Below are positions 50,872-60,839 of a stretch of 64,000 bases of DNA, in pieces. This stretch comes from Rhabdonatronobacter sediminivivens (lineage in GTDB: Bacteria; Pseudomonadota; Alphaproteobacteria; Rhodobacterales; Rhodobacteraceae): contig NZ_JACBXS010000022.1 in the NCBI RefSeq assembly GCF_013415485.1, forward strand, positions 1 through 64,000. The letters are read 5' to 3'. Position 1 is the first letter of the stretch. Each line of letters begins with the position of its first letter. The position numbers and the translations under genes were made by a program. A model generated the notes under the pieces. The model ran no database searches. It was not told the DNA's origin and saw nothing but the letters and a program-made list of their open reading frames with translations.

Positions 50872-51678
50872 ATGGACGCGACCGAACACCTCAAGGCAAA
50901 CGACCTCGACGGCGCGCTTGGGGCGCTGCAGGCGGAGGTCCGGAAGAACCCGGGCGATGCCAAGCGACGCATCTTCCTGTTCCAGCTTCTCTGCGTGCTG
51001 GGCGACTGGAAACGCGCCATTACGCAACTCAAGCTCTGCGCCGAGCTTGACCCGCTGGCCACGCCGATGGCGCAGGCCTACCGCGAGGCGATTGTCTGCG
51101 AAGTGCAGCGCGCCAGGGTCTTTGCCGGTGAAGAGGCGCCGATGGTGCTGGGCGACCCGCAGCAATGGCTGGCACTGCTGATCCAGGCGCAGGGGCATCT
51201 GGCCCGGGGCGAGGTCGCGCAGGCCGACGATCTGCGCGGCCAGGCGTTCGAGGCGGCCCCGGCCAGCCCGGGCGCGCTTGACGGGACGCGGTTCGACTGG
51301 ATCGCCGATGCCGACATGCGGCTGGGCCCGGTGCTGGAAGCGGTGATCAACGGGCGCTATTTCTGGGTTCCGTTCAGCGCCATCCGCAGCATCACGCTGG
51401 AGCCGCCCGAGGATCTGCGCGATTCCGTCTGGATGCCCGCGCAGCTTCAGCTGATCAGCGAGGGTGAGCTTGTCGCCCTGATCCCCACCCGTTACCCCGG
51501 CACCATCGAAGGGGGCACCGACGCCGAGAAGCTGGCCCGGGCGACCAGCTGGCACGAGGCGGGCGAGGGGCTTTACACCGGGCGTGGCCAGCGCATCCTG
51601 TCCACCGACGCGGCCGAGGTTGCGCTGATGGATCTGCGCCACATCGCGCTTGACCCCGTTCCGGCCGAGGCGGGATAG
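50872..51678 (+). CDS. tagJ: TagJ/ImpE-family T6SS accessory protein
   Basis: 268 residues. MDATEHLKANDLDGALGALQAEVRKNPGDAKRRIFLFQLL is a TPR-like helical start; FDWIADADMRLGPVLEAVINGRYFWVPFSAIRSI and DLVWM-type PARYPGT segments are the ImpE/SciE signature. TagJ binds the TssB N-terminus and modulates ClpV action in systems that have it. It starts 71 bp after hcp and precedes tssE by 6 bp. Confidence 0.92.
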   Translation: MDATEHLKANDLDGALGALQAEVRKNPGDAKRRIFLFQLLCVLGDWKRAITQLKLCAELDPLATPMAQAYREAIVCEVQRARVFAGEEAPMVLGDPQQWLALLIQAQGHLARGEVAQADDLRGQAFEAAPASPGALDGTRFDWIADADMRLGPVLEAVINGRYFWVPFSAIRSITLEPPEDLRDSVWMPAQLQLISEGELVALIPTRYPGTIEGGTDAEKLARATSWHEAGEGLYTGRGQRILSTDAAEVALMDLRHIALDPVPAEAG

Positions 51679-51684
51679 CGCGAC

Positions 51685-52182
51685 ATGTCGGACCGGACGA
51701 TCACCGACAGGTTGCAGCCTTCGCTCCTTGACCGTCTGACCGACGACGAGCCCGACAAGCGCACCGAGTCGCGCGACCGCCGGGTCATCGACATTCAGCG
51801 GCTGCGCGAGATCGTCCAGCGCGATCTGGCCTGGCTGCTGAACACCCAGAACGCCGAAACCTGGATCGAACCCGACCGTCACCCCCAGGCCGCGCGGTCG
51901 GTGCTAAACTACGGGATCGGGGATCTTTCCGGCAGTTTCGCCACCGGCGATCAGGCGAGTGCGATCCGCGAGTCGATCCGCCAGGCGATCGAGGCGTTCG
52001 AGCCGCGCCTGCGACGCGGCACGGTCGAGGTCGAACTGTCGTCGAAACTGGTGGATCGCGGTGTTGTCGTGACCTTTGATATCCGCGCCGAGATGTGGGC
52101 GCATCCCATCCCGATGGAGCTTTATCTGCGCAGCGAAGTGGATGTGACCACGGGCTCGGTCCGCATCGAAGGGGGGGGCTGA
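51685..52182 (+). CDS. tssE: T6SS baseplate wedge protein TssE
   Basis: 165 residues, gp25-like. RRVIDIQRLREIVQRDLAWLLNTQN, SVLNYGIGDLSG and RQAIEAFEPRL are conserved and end in two beta strands (VVVTFDIRAEM, ELYLRSEVDVTTG). It links sheath and baseplate. The stop overlaps the tssF ATG (TGATG). Confidence 0.95.
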   Translation: MSDRTITDRLQPSLLDRLTDDEPDKRTESRDRRVIDIQRLREIVQRDLAWLLNTQNAETWIEPDRHPQAARSVLNYGIGDLSGSFATGDQASAIRESIRQAIEAFEPRLRRGTVEVELSSKLVDRGVVVTFDIRAEMWAHPIPMELYLRSEVDVTTGSVRIEGGG

Positions 52183-54065
52183 TGGATACCCGCCTGCTGT
52201 CGCATTACGAGGCCGAGCTTGCGTTCCTGCGTGACATGGGCGCCGAGTTTGCCGCCGCTTATCCCAAGATCGCCGGGCGTCTGGGCATGGAGGGGCTGGA
52301 GGTTCTGGACCCTTATGTCGAGCGCCTGCTTGAAGGGACGGCCTTTCTCACTGCGCGGGTCCAGCTTGAGATCGACCAGCAGTTTCCGTCCTTCACGTCG
52401 AACCTGCTTGAAATCATCTATCCGCATTATCTGGCCCCCACGCCTTCGATGATGGTCGCCGCGTTTGAGCCTGACATCAACAATGCCGGCGTCAAGGCGG
52501 GGTTCGTGCTCAAGCGACACACGCAACTGCGCTCGCGGGTGATCGAGGGCGAGCAGACCGCCTGCATCTATCGCACCTCGGCCGATGTCACGCTCTGGCC
52601 GCTCAGGATCGCCGAGGCGCAGTATATCGGCAGCCGCGGCGAACTGGTGGCCGCAAACGTGGCGCGGGACACGGCGGCGCGGGCGGGCATCCGTTTGCGG
52701 CTGCAGCGCACCGATGGCGAGCCGATGGCGAAACTGCCGCTTGAGCGGCTGGTCGTGCATCTGAACGGCGGCGGCAGCGGGCCGTTTGAGTTGCACGAGG
52801 CCTTGTGCACGCAGGTGGAGGGGTTGGCCGCGCGCGCCACCAATCCGCGCGCCGACTGGGTTGAACACCTGCGTCAGGCACAGATCATCCCTCGCGGCTT
52901 CGAGCGTGACGAGGCGCTGCTGCCCCTGCCGCGGCGAAGCTTCGACGGCTATCGGCTGTTGCAGGAATATTTCGCCATGCCGGCGCGGTTCCACTTCGTC
53001 GAACTGACCGGGCTTGATGCGGCGATCCGCCGGGCCGAGGGGGATGCGGTCGATCTCTATATCCTGTTGGGCGAGCCGTTGAAGGATGGCGGGGCCTGTG
53101 TGCATCCGGGCGCCTTCATCCTCAACGCCGCGCCGGCCGTCAACCTGTTCGAGCGTCGGTTCGACCGGGTGCTGGTCTCGCAGGCGGATGTAGAGCACCA
53201 TGTCGTCCCCAACCGGACAGCGCCGCTTGATTTCGAGATCTACGCGCTGGACTCGGTGACCGGGATCAGCGGCGAAGGGCAGGCTGACACGCCCTTTCTG
53301 CCGTTCTATTCGGCGACCGATCTGACCTCGGCCGGGTCGGTTCATCCGGCCTTTTACACGGTCCGGCGCCGGATGCGCCAACGGACCGAACGCGAGAGGC
53401 TGCACGGCACCCGGACCTCCTATCTGGGGTCCGAGGTGTTCCTGTCGCTGGTGGACCGCAGTCAGGCACCCTATCCGGCGGCGCTCACGCAACTGGCGGT
53501 AAAGGGGCTGGTCAGCAACCGCGACCTGCCGCTTCTGCTGTCCACAGCCGGGCACAACACCTTTCATCTGACCGAAGGCGGCCCGGTTCTGTCGGTATCC
53601 ACGCCGGTCTCGCCGACGCGGCCACAACCCAGCCTGGGCCATGGTGACACGGCATGGCGGATCATCAGCCATCTGAGCCTGAATTACCTGTCGATTGCCG
53701 AGTCCGAAACCGAAGGCGGCGGCGCTTCGGCGGCCCTGCGCGAGATGGTCGGGCTTTACGTGCCGCGGGGCGACCGGGCTATGAGCCAGCAGCTTGAAGG
53801 GATAGTCGGCGTTGCCACCCGCCCCATCGTGCGGCGCATGACCGACGAGGTTCTGTCAACCGCAGTGCGCGGCCTGGAAATCAGGCTCGATCTTGATGAA
53901 AGCTTTTTCCAGGGGACCGGTGTCTACACGCTGGGCGCCGTGCTGGAGCGGTTCTTTCGCAAATATGTGGCGATCAATTCCTTTACCGAAACGGTCCTGC
54001 GGACCCAGCAACGCGGAGAGATCATCCGATGGAAACCCGGAGGGGGCCTGGGCCGGATGATCTGA
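52182..54065 (+). CDS. tssF: T6SS baseplate protein TssF
   Basis: 627 residues. LLSHYEAELAFLRDMGAEFAAAYPKIAGRLGMEGLEVLDPYVERLLEGTAFLTARVQ is the hallmark VasA/ImpG N-terminus, followed by FPSFTSNLLEIIYPHYLAPTPSM. It forms the TssF2G wedge with TssG. It overlaps tssE by one base and tssG by 37 bp. Confidence 0.97.
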   Translation: MDTRLLSHYEAELAFLRDMGAEFAAAYPKIAGRLGMEGLEVLDPYVERLLEGTAFLTARVQLEIDQQFPSFTSNLLEIIYPHYLAPTPSMMVAAFEPDINNAGVKAGFVLKRHTQLRSRVIEGEQTACIYRTSADVTLWPLRIAEAQYIGSRGELVAANVARDTAARAGIRLRLQRTDGEPMAKLPLERLVVHLNGGGSGPFELHEALCTQVEGLAARATNPRADWVEHLRQAQIIPRGFERDEALLPLPRRSFDGYRLLQEYFAMPARFHFVELTGLDAAIRRAEGDAVDLYILLGEPLKDGGACVHPGAFILNAAPAVNLFERRFDRVLVSQADVEHHVVPNRTAPLDFEIYALDSVTGISGEGQADTPFLPFYSATDLTSAGSVHPAFYTVRRRMRQRTERERLHGTRTSYLGSEVFLSLVDRSQAPYPAALTQLAVKGLVSNRDLPLLLSTAGHNTFHLTEGGPVLSVSTPVSPTRPQPSLGHGDTAWRIISHLSLNYLSIAESETEGGGASAALREMVGLYVPRGDRAMSQQLEGIVGVATRPIVRRMTDEVLSTAVRGLEIRLDLDESFFQGTGVYTLGAVLERFFRKYVAINSFTETVLRTQQRGEIIRWKPGGGLGRMI

Positions 54066-55117
54066 CGCATTTTGCGCGGCTCTCCCGGGACCCAAGGTCA
54101 CATCACCTGTTTCTTGCGCTGCGTATCCTTGAGGCGCATCACGCCGACAGCCCGCGGCTGGGCCAGTCGCGGCGTCCAAGGCAGGATCGCGTTCGCCTGG
54201 GGCAGGAGCCGGACCTGAGTTTCGCGCGCACGACAATTGACAGCTTCGGCCGGGACCGGCGCAGCGGTCATATTCGGCTGTCGCAGCTTGCTTTCGGGCT
54301 GTTTGGCCCGAACGGGCCGCTGCCGCAGCATCTGACCGAATACGCCCATGAGCGCAAGCGCAGGCACCGCGATACCGGCTTTTTGGCCTTTGCCGACATG
54401 CTGACGCATCGGTTGTTGTCCCTGTTCTACCGTGCCTGGACGACAGGCCAGCCCGCACCGTCCTTCGACCGCCCCGATAGCGACCCATTTGCCCCCAAGG
54501 TTGCTGCGCTGACCGGCTACCGGGGGGCGGCGTTCGCCCGGCGGGACGCAATGCCTGATCTGGCCAAGCTGCATTTTGCCGGGCATCTTTCGGCGGGCCC
54601 CAAACCCGCCGAGGCGCTGGTCGCCATGCTGTCGGTCTTCTTTGCCGCGCCGGTGCGGTTGCAGCAATTCGTCGGAACCTGGCTTGATCTGGAACCGGAC
54701 GACCGCTGGCAACTGGGCAAACCGGCGGGACTGGGGCAATCCACCAGCATCGGATCGCGCGTCTACAGCCGCGCAGCCAAATTCCGGCTGCGCATCGGAC
54801 CGCTGGGTCTGGACGAATTCCGCCGCCTTCTGCCCGGCAACGGCTCTTTGGAGCGTCTGGAGGCGATCGTGCGCAATCATGTCGGTGATGCGCTGGATTG
54901 GGATGTCAATGTGGTCCTCAGCGCCGCGGATGTGCCGCGCAGCGTTCTGGGCGGGACAACCGCGCTTGGCCATACCAGCTGGCTGGGCATGCGGCGCGCC
55001 GATGCCCGTGATGCCGACGACCTGTATCTGGCGCCGCCCCATGTGCTCCGCCGGCAGCGCAACGCCCTGACCCCGACGGCCCCTGCCGCCGCCCCTGCAA
55101 AGGAGACACCAAGATGA
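54029..55117 (+). CDS. tssG: T6SS baseplate protein TssG
   Basis: 362 residues, VasB/ImpH family. FLALRILEAHH, PRLGQSRRPRQDRVRLGQEPDLSFA, LFGPNGPLPQHLTEYAHERKRRHRDTGFLAFADMLTHRLLSLFYRAW and WLGMRRADARDADDLYL are typical. It assembles with TssF and TssK. Its start lies inside tssF and its stop overlaps tssH (ATGA), showing translational coupling. Confidence 0.96.
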   Translation: METRRGPGPDDLTHFARLSRDPRSHHLFLALRILEAHHADSPRLGQSRRPRQDRVRLGQEPDLSFARTTIDSFGRDRRSGHIRLSQLAFGLFGPNGPLPQHLTEYAHERKRRHRDTGFLAFADMLTHRLLSLFYRAWTTGQPAPSFDRPDSDPFAPKVAALTGYRGAAFARRDAMPDLAKLHFAGHLSAGPKPAEALVAMLSVFFAAPVRLQQFVGTWLDLEPDDRWQLGKPAGLGQSTSIGSRVYSRAAKFRLRIGPLGLDEFRRLLPGNGSLERLEAIVRNHVGDALDWDVNVVLSAADVPRSVLGGTTALGHTSWLGMRRADARDADDLYLAPPHVLRRQRNALTPTAPAAAPAKETPR

Positions 55118-57900
55118 GCGACATCAGCCGCGTGAAACTTTTCGGCAAGCTGAATGCCCTTGGATACAAGGCGATCGAGGGGGCGACCGTGTTCTGCAAG
55201 CTGCGCGGAAACCCCTATGTCGAGGTTGTCCACTGGATGCACCAGATCCTGCAGACCCAGGACAGCGACCTGCACAGGATCATCGCTCATTATGACCTGG
55301 ACCCGGGCCGCATTTCCGCCGACATGACACGCGCCCTGGATGCCCTGCCGCGCGGGGCAAGTTCGATCAGCGACCTGTCCGGCCATCTGGAGGACGCGAT
55401 GGAACGGGGCTGGGTCTGGGGCTCGCTGCTCTACAGCTCCAGTCAGGTGCGCACCGGGCACTTGCTGCTGGGGATGCTGAAGACCCCCGCGCTGCGCAAC
55501 ATCCTCCACGGCATTTCGGGCGAGTTCCAGAAGCTCAAGCCCGACGCGCTGGCCGATGCGTTCGATACAGCGACCGCAGGCTCACCCGAAGAGCGGATGT
55601 CGCCCAAGGACGGGTCGCGCACGGGGGGCGGTGCGGAACCGGGCGAGGCCTCGGGCGCGATGGCGCCGGGGTCGATGGGCAAGGAGGAGGCGCTCAACCA
55701 GTTCTGCACCGACATGACCGCCGAGGCACGCACCGGCAAGATCGATCCCATCGTCGGGCGCGATGGCGAAATCCGGCAGGTGGTCGATATCCTGATGCGG
55801 CGGCGGCAGAACAACCCGATCCTGACCGGCGAGGCGGGCGTCGGCAAGACGGCGGTGGTCGAGGGGTTCGCGCTCAGGATCGCGCGCGGCGACGTGCCGC
55901 CTGCCTTGCGTGAGGCACGGCTTCTGGCGCTGGACGTGGGGCTGCTGCAGGCAGGTGCCTCGATGAAGGGCGAGTTCGAGAACCGCCTGCGCCAGGTCAT
56001 CGACGAGGTGCAGGCCAGTCCTGTGCCGATCATCATGTTCATCGATGAAACGCATACGCTGGTCGGTGCCGGGGGCGCGGCGGGAACCGGCGATGCCGCG
56101 AACCTGCTCAAACCCGCGCTGGCCCGCGGCACCCTGCGCACCATCGGCGCGACAACCTTTGCCGAATACAAGAAACACATCGAAAAGGACCCGGCACTGA
56201 CCCGGCGCTTTCAGGTGGTTCAGGTGGATGAGCCTGATACCGAACGCGCCATCCGCATGATGCGCGGCATCGCCTCGATGCTGGAGGGGCATCATCGCGT
56301 GCAGGTTCTGGATGAGGCGATCGAGGCTGCTGTGAACCTGTCGGCGCGCTACATTCCGGCGCGGCAGCTGCCCGACAAATCGGTGAGTGTGCTCGATACC
56401 GCCTGCGCGCGCGTTGCCGTCAGCCAGCACGCGGTGCCCGCCGAGGTTGACGACTCGCGCCGCCGGATCGAGGCGCTGACCACCGAGCTGGAGATCATCT
56501 CGCGCGATGAGACCGCGGGCTATGACGTTGCCGCCCGGCGCGAAGCGGTGAGCGCCGCCAAGGAAACCGAAGAGGCACGCGAGGCCGAGCTCAACGCCCG
56601 CTGGAAGGCCGAGCGCGCCGTGGTCGAGGACATCCTGACCCTGCGCGCAAAGCTGCGCGAAGGCGGACAGCCCGTCGACAGCCCCCCCGCGCCTGACGGC
56701 ACTGCTGCGAACGGGGGCGCAAGCGGGACAGTGGATCAGCCCGCAACGGCGGCCGAGGCGCCCCTGCCCGAGGCAGACCGCAGCGCGCTGCTCGCGCAGT
56801 TGCGCGACAGGAACGCAGAGCTTGCCACCCTTCAGGGCGAGAACCCTCTGATACTGCCCATTGTCGATGCGCAGGCCGTGGGCAGCGTGGTCGGCGACTG
56901 GACCGGCATTCCCGTGGGCCGGATGCTGCGCGACGAGATTGCGACGGTGATCGACCTTGACACGCATCTGGCGCGGCGCGTGATCGGGCAGGACCATGCG
57001 ATGCAGATGATCGCCAGGCGCATCCAGACCAGCCGCGCCGGGCTGGACAACCCGTCAAAGCCCATCGGGGTGTTCCTGCTGGCGGGCACCTCGGGCGTGG
57101 GCAAGACCGAAACCGCGCTGGCCCTGGCCGAGGTCCTTTATGGCGGTGAGCAGAACGTCATCACCATCAACATGAGCGAATATCAGGAGGCGCATACGGT
57201 TTCGAGCCTGAAGGGCGCGCCGCCGGGATATGTCGGCTATGGCGAAGGGGGGGTGCTGACCGAAGCCGTGCGCCGCAGACCCTATTCGGTGGTTCTGCTC
57301 GATGAGGTCGAGAAGGCGCATCCCGATGTCCACGAGATCTTCTTTCAGGTCTTCGACAAGGGCGTGATGGAAGATGGCGAGGGGCGACGGATCGATTTTC
57401 GCAACACGCTTATCCTGCTGACCTCGAACGTGGGGTCGGATCTGATCATGTCGATCTGCGCAGACCCCGAACTGATGCCCGAAACGGACGAGATCGCCAA
57501 GGCACTGCGTGACCCGCTGCTGAAGGTGTTCCCGCCCGCGCTGCTGGGGCGGCTGGTGACGATCCCGTATTTCCCGCTCAGCCCCGACATGATTGCCCGG
57601 ATCACGCGCCTGCAGCTTGACCGGATCAGGAAGCGGGTTTCGGAAAGCCATGGCGTGCCGTTCACCTATAGCGATGCCGTGGTGGATACGATTGTCGGCC
57701 GGTGTCAGGAACTGGAAAGCGGCGGCCGGATGATCGATGCGATCGTCACCAACACGATGCTGCCTGATATCTCGAACGAGTTTCTGCGCCGCATGTTCGA
57801 AGGCCAAACGGTTGATCGCGTGGCAATCGACGTCGACGGCAGTGACTTCGTCTATGCCTTTGATGCAGACCATGAGGGCAGGCGCGATGTGGCCGAGTAG
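55114..57900 (+). CDS. tssH: T6SS ATPase ClpV (TssH)
   Basis: 928 residues, a two-ring AAA+ ATPase of the ClpB group. An N-terminal repeat domain binds the sheath. The first Walker A is GEAGVGKTAVV (about residue 239) with FIDETHTLVGAGG, then a coiled middle domain; the second Walker A is GTSGVGKTETA (about 658) with SVVLLDEVEKAHPDV. It disassembles contracted TssBC sheath for reuse. A 216-bp gap to vgrG follows. Confidence 0.96.
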   Translation: MSDISRVKLFGKLNALGYKAIEGATVFCKLRGNPYVEVVHWMHQILQTQDSDLHRIIAHYDLDPGRISADMTRALDALPRGASSISDLSGHLEDAMERGWVWGSLLYSSSQVRTGHLLLGMLKTPALRNILHGISGEFQKLKPDALADAFDTATAGSPEERMSPKDGSRTGGGAEPGEASGAMAPGSMGKEEALNQFCTDMTAEARTGKIDPIVGRDGEIRQVVDILMRRRQNNPILTGEAGVGKTAVVEGFALRIARGDVPPALREARLLALDVGLLQAGASMKGEFENRLRQVIDEVQASPVPIIMFIDETHTLVGAGGAAGTGDAANLLKPALARGTLRTIGATTFAEYKKHIEKDPALTRRFQVVQVDEPDTERAIRMMRGIASMLEGHHRVQVLDEAIEAAVNLSARYIPARQLPDKSVSVLDTACARVAVSQHAVPAEVDDSRRRIEALTTELEIISRDETAGYDVAARREAVSAAKETEEAREAELNARWKAERAVVEDILTLRAKLREGGQPVDSPPAPDGTAANGGASGTVDQPATAAEAPLPEADRSALLAQLRDRNAELATLQGENPLILPIVDAQAVGSVVGDWTGIPVGRMLRDEIATVIDLDTHLARRVIGQDHAMQMIARRIQTSRAGLDNPSKPIGVFLLAGTSGVGKTETALALAEVLYGGEQNVITINMSEYQEAHTVSSLKGAPPGYVGYGEGGVLTEAVRRRPYSVVLLDEVEKAHPDVHEIFFQVFDKGVMEDGEGRRIDFRNTLILLTSNVGSDLIMSICADPELMPETDEIAKALRDPLLKVFPPALLGRLVTIPYFPLSPDMIARITRLQLDRIRKRVSESHGVPFTYSDAVVDTIVGRCQELESGGRMIDAIVTNTMLPDISNEFLRRMFEGQTVDRVAIDVDGSDFVYAFDADHEGRRDVAE

Positions 57901-57901
57901 C

Positions 57902-58120
57902 ATGGGACGGCTGCGGCAGATGCCGGATGACTTGGCCCGCCTCGATGTGGCATATTGGACGCCCGGGCAGCGGTTTGGCCCGGTGGGACCGCGCACCGCG
58001 GACACTGCTCCGGGGTGCGGCACGCGGCAGGGTTCAGACCTGCCGGTGCAACCTCCGCGTCAGGTCAGGGCGGGTTGCCGGGCGCGGGACACGTTTGATC
58101 AAACGAGGTGGGCGTCATGA
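57902..58120 (+). CDS. possible small protein between tssH and vgrG
   Basis: An open frame of 72 codons starts 2 bp after the tssH stop and ends with a TGA overlapping the vgrG ATG (ATGA), the coupling used elsewhere in this operon. The product (starting MGRLRQMPDDLARLDVAYW) has no recognised motif, is Pro/Arg-rich, and the ATG lacks a clear ribosome site. It may be only spacer. Confidence 0.3.
   Translation: MGRLRQMPDDLARLDVAYWTPGQRFGPVGPRTADTAPGCGTRQGSDLPVQPPRQVRAGCRARDTFDQTRWAS
58092..58105. promoter_or_regulatory. 14-bp palindrome before vgrG
   Basis: CGTTTGATCAAACG is a perfect palindrome ending 11 bp before the vgrG ATG, overlapping the ribosome-site region. It is not a canonical FNR box, which needs a 4-nt spacer. 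It could be an operator or an RNA hairpin hiding the ribosome site. Confidence 0.35.
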
Positions 58121-60228
58121 GGCCTTCGGCTGACTTCGACAAGATCGGCAGTGCGATTGTCGGCAGGTTCGGCCGATCGACCGTGCATTTCCGGGCCGCC
58201 CGCATCACCGAAGAACTGAGCACCATTCCCGAGATACGCGCGGAATTCCTGACCACTGACCGCGAATTCAACACAGAGATCCTTCTGGGCACGCGGATGC
58301 GGTTGCTGATGAAGACCGATTTCGGCGTGCGCAAGTTCCAGGGCATCTGCATCTCGGTCGAGTATCTGGGGAGTTCCGAAGGCTTCGCGCTCTATGCTGT
58401 CGAAATCCGGCCCTGGCTTTGGTTCCTGACCCGCAGCAGCGACACCCGGATTTTCCAGGGCAAGTCGACGATCGAGATCATCCAGGATGTCTGCAATGAT
58501 CTGGGATTCAGCGACCACCGAACGCGGCTTTCGGGCAGCTATGGTGCCCGGGAATACTGCGTGCAGTATAACGAAACCGATTTCGATTTCGTCAGCCGGT
58601 TGATGGAAGGCGAGGGGATTACCTACTACTTCGATTACAGTGGCGAGAGCGAGGAGATGATCCTTGCCGACGGGATCGGCGCGCATGACATGCTGCCTGG
58701 CGGCGGCGCATTGCCCTTCCGCGCGTTTGATCGCAATTCCAGGATCGAATCCCCGCATGTCTTTGAATGGTCCAGGAAGGGGCGGATCGTTTCGGGCAAG
58801 ATATCGCTTGTCGATTATGACATGAAGAAGCCGAACACCGACCTGAAGGTCAGTTCCTCGATCAAGAAGGGCATTCATTCCCATGGCACGTATGAACGCT
58901 ACGAGGTGAACAGCAGCTACAGCCAGATTCAGGCTGGCGAAAAGGCAGCGCGCATCCGGATGGAACGCGAAGCCCACCAGGCGGAACGCTTCCTCTGCGC
59001 GGCGAATGCGGCCTGGTTGGGCGCAGGCTTCATCTTCACCCTGATCAATGCACCCAGCATCAAGGAGAACGGCAAGTATCTTGTCCTTTCGGCGACCCAT
59101 CACCTGCGCAGTACCGGCGGCCCCGGCGCGGATATCGAGATGTTGTCGCCCGCAGTGTCCGCGCCGCTGAGCCATCCGAATGAGTCCGGGCACTATGTCT
59201 GCACGATGGAGGTCGCAAGAAGCACGGAGCCTTTCCGCCCGGCAAGAAAGACCGCATCACCGCTGATCACCGGTGTCCTGACGGCAGTGGTGACCGGACC
59301 CAGCGGCGAGGAGATCTATACCGACGAATACGGTCGCATAAAGGTGCAGTTCCACTGGGACCGCGAAGGTCAGAATGACGAAAACACCACCTGCTGGGTG
59401 CGCACCGTCGTGCCCTGGAGCGGCCGCGGCTGGGGCATGTTCGCCATACCAAGGATCGGTCAGGAAGTGGTGGTGGAGTTCGAGCGCGGCAATCCCAACC
59501 GCCCGCTTGTGACCGGCATGGTCTATAATGCCGCCACCAAGCCGCCCCATGACTTTCCGGCCAATGCCACGATGTCGGGGCTGCGCACCAATTCCAGCAA
59601 GGGCGGCGGGGGGTTTCACGAACTGGTGTTCGAGGACCTCAAGGACGAGGAATACGTCCGCATGATCTCGGAAAAGGATTATTTCCTGAACATCAAGAAC
59701 AACGCCGAAGTTACCATCGGCATGGACAAGCAGGACCCCGGCGACCTGACCCAGACGATCCACCGACACAAGACCGAAACGCTCAAGACGGGCGACTATA
59801 CCTTCAGCATTGAAGACGGCAATCGCAAGGTCAGGATCGCCAAGAACCATGCCGAGTCGATTGGCGGCAAGTCGGATACAAAGATTACCGGAGACACGAC
59901 GCAGACAATAACCCAGGGCGATTTTACCGCAACCGTCGAAATGGGCAATCACGCGACGGATGTGGATATGGGCAATATCTCGACCAAGGCGGGTATGGGC
60001 AATATCTCGATCAATGCCGATCTGGGCAAGATCGATATGGAAGCGATGCAGTCGATCACGCTGAAGGTCGGAGGGAATTCGATCAAGATCGACCAGGTGG
60101 GTGTGACCATCAAGGGCATGATGGTCAAGATCGAGGGCACCGCGATGCTGTCTGCCAAGGCGCCGATGAGCGATATCAAGGGTGACGCGATCCTGATCCT
60201 CAAGGGCGGCCTGACGGTCATCAACTAA
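58117..60228 (+). CDS. vgrG: T6SS spike protein VgrG
   Basis: 703 residues. The gp27-like base occupies roughly 1-370 (QYNETDFDFVSRLMEGEGITYYFDY is the Rhs/VgrG signature). The gp5 OB domain is near 385-470 (DEYGRIKVQFHWDREG, WVRTVVPWSGRGWGMFAIPRIGQEVVVEF), and a beta-helical needle ends the protein, with short repeats such as DMGNISTKAGMGNISINAD. There is no extra C-terminal effector domain. I chose ATG 58117 with GAGGTG upstream; GTG 58108 is alternative. Confidence 0.95.
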   Translation: MRPSADFDKIGSAIVGRFGRSTVHFRAARITEELSTIPEIRAEFLTTDREFNTEILLGTRMRLLMKTDFGVRKFQGICISVEYLGSSEGFALYAVEIRPWLWFLTRSSDTRIFQGKSTIEIIQDVCNDLGFSDHRTRLSGSYGAREYCVQYNETDFDFVSRLMEGEGITYYFDYSGESEEMILADGIGAHDMLPGGGALPFRAFDRNSRIESPHVFEWSRKGRIVSGKISLVDYDMKKPNTDLKVSSSIKKGIHSHGTYERYEVNSSYSQIQAGEKAARIRMEREAHQAERFLCAANAAWLGAGFIFTLINAPSIKENGKYLVLSATHHLRSTGGPGADIEMLSPAVSAPLSHPNESGHYVCTMEVARSTEPFRPARKTASPLITGVLTAVVTGPSGEEIYTDEYGRIKVQFHWDREGQNDENTTCWVRTVVPWSGRGWGMFAIPRIGQEVVVEFERGNPNRPLVTGMVYNAATKPPHDFPANATMSGLRTNSSKGGGGFHELVFEDLKDEEYVRMISEKDYFLNIKNNAEVTIGMDKQDPGDLTQTIHRHKTETLKTGDYTFSIEDGNRKVRIAKNHAESIGGKSDTKITGDTTQTITQGDFTATVEMGNHATDVDMGNISTKAGMGNISINADLGKIDMEAMQSITLKVGGNSIKIDQVGVTIKGMMVKIEGTAMLSAKAPMSDIKGDAILILKGGLTVIN

Positions 60229-60239
60229 GGGGGGTGAGG

Positions 60240-60839
60240 GTGAGCGAGCGATTTGCAGAACTGACAAAGGTGCCTCGGCAACCGGCGGCAAGGCTGCTTG
60301 CGCTGGCCAATGCCACGTTGAAGACCCCGCTGGAGGCGCCCGCCAATGCCCCGGTCGAGGCGGTGCTGACCGAGCTTGACGCAAAGGGGGCGCTGATCGA
60401 CATGCTGCGGCTTCTCTCCGTGGCGCTTCCCGCGCGTGAACGGGTTTGGTGGGCGTGCCTGGCGGCGCGCGACACGCTGCCCGATGGGGCGCCGCCCCCG
60501 CCTCCGCTGAAAGCCGCCGAAGCCTGGGTCTTCAAGCCCAGCGACGAAACCCGTGAAGCCGCCATCGCCAGCCTGGACCTGGCCGCGGCCGATGACGAGA
60601 CGGTGCATTGCGCGACCGCGGTGCAATTTGCCGATGGAACGCTGGGGGTCGGTGATCTGGCCGAGCATCAGGGCCCGCCTGGCGCCTGCGAGACATTCGC
60701 CTTTGCCATGAACGTCGTCGCGCTTGGAACACGTACCGATGATTTCGAGGCCTATGCCGCACATCTGGTCGACCGTGCGCTGGATGTCGCGCGTGGCGGG
60801 TCCGGTCGCATCGAGATGAAGACGAAGGAGACGACATGA
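60240..60839 (+). CDS. DUF6931-like T6SS-associated protein
   Basis: About 199 residues, cytoplasmic and helical, with AARLLALANATLKTPLEAP, LLSVALPARERVWWACLAARDTLP and HCATAVQFADGTLG. It fits DUF6931 proteins found beside vgrG and PAAR genes. Its role is unknown; its place between spike and PAAR suggests a loading chaperone or adaptor. GTG at 60240 is favoured because of GGGGTGAGG just upstream; GTG 60234 is also open. It overlaps the PAAR gene by 4 bp (ATGA). Confidence 0.7.
   Translation: MSERFAELTKVPRQPAARLLALANATLKTPLEAPANAPVEAVLTELDAKGALIDMLRLLSVALPARERVWWACLAARDTLPDGAPPPPPLKAAEAWVFKPSDETREAAIASLDLAAADDETVHCATAVQFADGTLGVGDLAEHQGPPGACETFAFAMNVVALGTRTDDFEAYAAHLVDRALDVARGGSGRIEMKTKETT

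Noticed and set aside
58092..58105. FNR/FnrL box before vgrG
   Set aside because: The palindrome has no 4-bp spacer between the TTGAT and ATCAA halves, so it does not fit the consensus.
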